This document shows positions 61,178-64,000 of a stretch of DNA of 64,000 bases, in pieces. Both the position numbers and the translations under genes were made by a program. The notes under the pieces are model-generated. The model had not been told where the DNA came from, ran no database searches, and worked only from the letters and a program-made list of their open reading frames with translations. The number at the start of each line of letters is the position of its first letter. Within the stretch, counting starts at the first letter, position 1. The stretch is from Bacillota bacterium (GTDB taxonomy: Bacteria; Bacillota; Clostridia; Acetivibrionales; DTU013), in NCBI GenBank assembly GCA_023435745.1, contig JAEZMD010000019.1:1-64000 (forward strand), written 5' to 3'.

Positions 61178-61648
61178 TTATTGCTGCTCCTTTTTCTTCA
61201 ACCTCTCACAGCACCTTTTGGCAGCCCTCTCGTACTCTTTCTTTTCCTCCTCTGTTTCCAGCAGCAGTCCACAGACCTCAACAGGCTTTGAATCCGAGTC
61301 GACAGCTACAAACGTTAGATAAGCCCTGTTAGTGAATTTCCGTTCACCTGTCATAAAATCTTCGGAGAAAACCTCCACAACTACTTCCATCGAGGTTCTG
61401 CCCACCCATGTAACCCGTGACTTCAATGTGATTATTTGGCCCTGCTTTACAGGTCGTTTGAATTCCACACTGTCAATAGCCGCCGTCACAACAATACGGT
61501 TGCTATGCCTTTGTGCTGCCATGGCTCCGGCTACGTCCACAAGATGCATTAAACGTCCCCCGAGCAGGTTTCCCAGCAGGTTCGTATCATTGGGCAATAC
61601 AAGCTCCGTCATTTCAACCATGGACTCACGCGGTGATTTCAATTTCAT
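61178..61648 (-). CDS. acyl-CoA thioesterase (hotdog fold)
   Basis: A cytosolic thioesterase of 156 aa of the YciA/BACH-type hotdog family, hydrolysing acyl-CoA. It has the conserved LVLPNDTNLLGNLLGGRLMHLVDVAGAMAAQRH (active-site Asn and Asp region), VTAAIDSVEFKRPVKQGQIITLKSRVTWVGRTSMEVVVEVFSED and a basic, Lys/Glu-rich C-terminal tail. Substrate chain length cannot be inferred. The ATG at 61648 has AGGAGGGG upstream and a typical start (MKLKSPRESMVEMTELV). It stands alone. Confidence 0.92.
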   Translation of the reverse strand: MKLKSPRESMVEMTELVLPNDTNLLGNLLGGRLMHLVDVAGAMAAQRHSNRIVVTAAIDSVEFKRPVKQGQIITLKSRVTWVGRTSMEVVVEVFSEDFMTGERKFTNRAYLTFVAVDSDSKPVEVCGLLLETEEEKKEYERAAKRCCERLKKKEQQ

Positions 61649-61754
61649 ACATATCCCCTCCTTGAAATTTTGGCGGCACATTATAATTATCGTTCATTAT
61701 AACTACCGCTTTATACAATCATTTATACAATCATTTAATAAACAGTTACACCTG

Positions 61755-62450
61755 CTATGATCGCGTGCAGGCCTCGAGCGCCTCAATATCCCTGATTTGT
61801 ACGGAAGAGCGGTGGAAATCCAGTATCCCCTTCTCCCGCATCCTGCACATCTCACGGGACAAAGACGGTCGTGAGACATTCAGGAAATCAGCCATTTCGT
61901 TTCTGTTCATGGAAAGCATGAAGGTGGTTTGGCCATTTTTCCCTATCTGCTCAAGGAGAAAAGCCGCAATTCTGGCCCGCAGGCTTCTGATGGACAGGTA
62001 CTCCAGCTTTTGGCTCAGTTTCAACGCTTTCCTCGACAATATTCCGAGCATGTTCATTATCAGTGTTCGATGACCCTGACAGGAAAGTGCGCATTGTCCG
62101 ATTATTTTATCAGGCGGAAGATACATTATGCTGCACGCGGATTGCGCGATAACGGTTGCAGGCCATGACCCTCTCCCTGAGAAAGCCGCCATCTCTCCAA
62201 AAAGATCTCCCGGCTTCAATATCGAAAGGATCATTCTTTCCCCAGCATTACTTTCTTTCACTATGGCAACCTGTCCGGATAATACAACGCCAACGCCTTC
62301 AAAAGAATCCCCGGCCGCATTTAGTATGACATTTCTGCCGAAGCTTCTTACTCTTGGCTTCAGGCAATCCAGCAGCAAGATCGTTTCCTGCTGTGTCATC
62401 CCATGAAAAAGAGCACACTTCATGACACTGTTAATATTCTGATGATACAT
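61755..62450 (-). CDS. Crp/Fnr-family regulator, HcpR-like by context
   Basis: A transcription factor of about 231 aa. The N-terminal cyclic-nucleotide-binding fold (about 15-125) includes LSGQVAIVKESNAGERMILSILKPGDLFGEMAAFSG. The C-terminal helix-turn-helix (about 160-225) has NRNEMADFLNVSRPSLSREMCRMREKGILDF. No Fnr-type cysteine cluster is seen at the N-terminus. It is divergent from hcp with a palindrome between them, the arrangement of HcpR regulators that switch on hcp under nitrosative stress. The start MYHQN (62450) keeps that palindrome outside the gene. Whether it binds haem or another ligand is unknown. Confidence 0.85.
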   Translation of the reverse strand: MYHQNINSVMKCALFHGMTQQETILLLDCLKPRVRSFGRNVILNAAGDSFEGVGVVLSGQVAIVKESNAGERMILSILKPGDLFGEMAAFSGRGSWPATVIAQSACSIMYLPPDKIIGQCALSCQGHRTLIMNMLGILSRKALKLSQKLEYLSIRSLRARIAAFLLEQIGKNGQTTFMLSMNRNEMADFLNVSRPSLSREMCRMREKGILDFHRSSVQIRDIEALEACTRS

Positions 62451-62472
62451 CTTCACCGTCTCCCCGATTTTT

Positions 62473-62514
62473 GTAACCTTAGTTACCGATACTGCAATCA
62501 CATTATACTATAAT
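62473..62514 (+). promoter_or_regulatory. hcp promoter with Crp/Fnr-type palindrome
   Basis: A perfect palindrome GTAAC-CTTA-GTTAC (62473-62486) lies upstream of a TATAAT (62509-62514). With transcription starting about seven nt after TATAAT (near 62521), the palindrome is centred at about -41.5. That is the class II activation position of Crp/Fnr proteins, where it replaces a -35 box (none of quality is seen). It could also repress the divergent regulator gene. Confidence 0.7.
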
Positions 62515-62581
62515 TACAGTGTCAGAACAAAAAAACCGGGTAATGATTATCTAAATATAAATTAAGGGAGGTTTTCAAAAG

Positions 62582-64000
62582 ATGAGTGATATGTTTTGTT
62601 TTCAGTGTGAGCAGGCAGCAGGGGGAAAGGGTTGTACCAAAGCCGGCGTTTGCGGCAAAAACGCTGTCGTGGCTAATGGGCAGGATGAGCTGACCGGCGC
62701 GCTGGTCGGACTCGCAAGAGCAGCGGGAAAAGCGGGCAGTTCCAGTAAACAGGCAGATGAGCTGATGCTGCAGGGACTTTTCACAACAATAACAAACGTT
62801 AATTTTGATATTGGCCGGGTGAATGAAATGATAAAAGCGGTCAGGAATGAGAAGGAAAAGCTTGGCGGGGCAGATGACCTTGCTGCGGACACTCTTTGGA
62901 CCGGTGACGAAGACATTGTTTCCCTGCGTTCCACACTGCTGCTTGGGCTTCGCGGAATGGCTGCATATAGCTGGCATGCTTATGTACTTGGCAAGGAGGA
63001 TCCCGAGGTAACAGCCTGGTTCTATAAGGGTATGAGAGCAATGGGTGAAGAGCATACTGTAGAGGAGTGGCTAAACCTCTTGATGGAGTTCGGTCAGATC
63101 AACCTGAAGTGCATGGCTTTGCTGGACGAGGCAAATACGGGATTGTTCGGGCATCCGGTTCCCGCAAAGGTGACCACCAATGTGGAAAAGGGTCCGTTTA
63201 TCGTTGTCAGCGGTCATGACCTGCATGATCTGAAGCAGCTGCTGGAGCAGACCGAAGGCAGAGGCGTCAACATCTACACCCATGGCGAGATGCTGCCGGC
63301 ACACGGTTACCCTGAATTGAAAAAATACACTCATCTCAAGGGCAACTTCGGAACTGCATGGCAGAATCAGCAGAAGGAATTTAATGACGTTCCCGGTGCA
63401 TTCCTCTTTACCACCAATTGCCTGATGCCCCCGAAGACCTCTTATATTGATCGGGTCTTCACAACGGCGGTCGTTGCTTATCCGGGATTGGTTCACATAC
63501 CGGAGGTCAATGGCAAAAAGGATTTCGCTCCCGTGATCAATAAGTCTCTGGAGCTTGGCGGCTGGAATGAGGACAAACACTTTACAGGCATCAACGGTGG
63601 CAGCGTGCTAACTACAGGCTTTGCACGCAATACAGTTCTGGGTGCGGCAGATACAGTGATTCAGGCTGTGAAGGGCGGCGCAATTAAACATTTCTTCCTT
63701 GTGGGTGGCTGCGATGGCGCGAAGCCGGGTAGAAATTATTATACGGACTTTGTACAGAAAACACCCAAGGACACTGTCATATTGACACTTGCCTGCGGCA
63801 AATTCCGTTTTAATGACCTCGATCTGGGTGAAATCGGCGGATTGCCAAGGATTATGGACATGGGACAATGCAATGACGCATACTCAGCAATACAGGTAGC
63901 CGTTGCACTGGCCGGCGCATTCAACTGTGGTGTCAATGAACTGCCATTGACACTGGTACTCTCCTGGTACGAACAGAAGGCGGTTTGCATACTGCTGACA
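62582..64000 (+). CDS. hcp: hybrid-cluster protein / hydroxylamine reductase (incomplete at right edge)
   Basis: The open frame starts at ATG 62582, ten nt after GGGAGG, and runs off the window after about 473 codons (full proteins are about 540-550 aa). The N-terminal cluster motif is CFQCEQAAGGKGCTKAGVCG (CxxC, eight residues, C, five residues, C), the class found in strict anaerobes. The hybrid-cluster ligands visible include HGEMLPAHGYP, TTNCLMPP, GGCDGAKPGRNYY and TLACGKFRFN. Hcp reduces NO or hydroxylamine and protects against nitrosative stress. It is divergent from the Crp/Fnr regulator. Confidence 0.96.
   Translation, partial: MSDMFCFQCEQAAGGKGCTKAGVCGKNAVVANGQDELTGALVGLARAAGKAGSSSKQADELMLQGLFTTITNVNFDIGRVNEMIKAVRNEKEKLGGADDLAADTLWTGDEDIVSLRSTLLLGLRGMAAYSWHAYVLGKEDPEVTAWFYKGMRAMGEEHTVEEWLNLLMEFGQINLKCMALLDEANTGLFGHPVPAKVTTNVEKGPFIVVSGHDLHDLKQLLEQTEGRGVNIYTHGEMLPAHGYPELKKYTHLKGNFGTAWQNQQKEFNDVPGAFLFTTNCLMPPKTSYIDRVFTTAVVAYPGLVHIPEVNGKKDFAPVINKSLELGGWNEDKHFTGINGGSVLTTGFARNTVLGAADTVIQAVKGGAIKHFFLVGGCDGAKPGRNYYTDFVQKTPKDTVILTLACGKFRFNDLDLGEIGGLPRIMDMGQCNDAYSAIQVAVALAGAFNCGVNELPLTLVLSWYEQKAVCILLT

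Noticed and set aside
62522..63990. Long minus-strand frames at the right end
   Set aside because: They are antisense to hcp, whose cluster-binding cysteines are plain on the plus strand.

Overview
The window looks like a chromosome segment of an anaerobic, endospore-forming member of the Clostridia. The evidence is a SpoVB-family flippase, a CtsR-type heat-shock operator, an EndoA toxin-antitoxin pair beside alr, YesM/YesN two-component control of a sugar ABC transporter, a hybrid-cluster protein with the anaerobe-type cysteine spacing, and the GGGtGRT/scaffold pair. No species can be named from the sequence alone.

Region 1 (1-4145) is the most unusual part. Small AT-rich genes, all on the minus strand (a membrane protein, a 100-aa unknown, a P-loop kinase, a GNAT acetyltransferase), alternate with GC-rich repeats. 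Each repeat has the geometry of an integron attC site: outer core sites resembling RYYYAAC and GTTRRRY around an inner inverted repeat. The two ends of each gene-bearing segment pair with each other over about 20 nt, and this pairing is specific to the segment. That is what mobile cassettes closed at a core site would show. A decayed tyrosine-recombinase fragment (3980-4102) lies at the right end, co-directional with the cassette genes. The array runs off the left edge.

Region 2 (4146-10329, minus strand) holds a membrane-anchored FAD oxidoreductase, the ndoAI-ndoA toxin-antitoxin pair, alr, the bifunctional NAD(P)HX repair enzyme and a coiled-coil protein. Region 3 (10443-17487, minus) is a surface-polysaccharide operon: GT4 glycosyltransferase, DUF4330 protein, O-antigen-ligase-like protein, FrhB-like ferredoxin protein, flippase and pyruvyltransferase-like protein. 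Then come a CtsR-controlled hsp20 and a SpoVB homologue.

Region 4 (19986-30110) has a GGDEF/HD-GYP protein, the mrfA-mrfB (yprA-yprB) DNA-repair pair with mrfA frameshifted, dusB, three accessory genes (two with damaged reading frames) and tRNA-Arg. Region 5 (30196-40001) has an ABC-2 exporter operon, manA, a GGDEF protein with a degenerate active site, and the GGGtGRT/iron-sulfur scaffold pair. Region 6 (40329-51559) has glgB and a complete CUT1-type sugar transport system with two tandem binding proteins and its YesM/YesN pair.

Region 7 (51755-58858) has floA/nfeD with a small companion gene, two large exported proteins, a string of similarly built mini-hairpins, tRNA-Glu and tRNA-Met. Region 8 (58992-64000) has a conserved radical-SAM DNA-repair pair of unknown function, an acyl-CoA thioesterase, and a Crp/Fnr regulator divergent from hcp. 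A palindrome there sits where a class II activator of hcp would bind. The hcp gene runs off the right edge.
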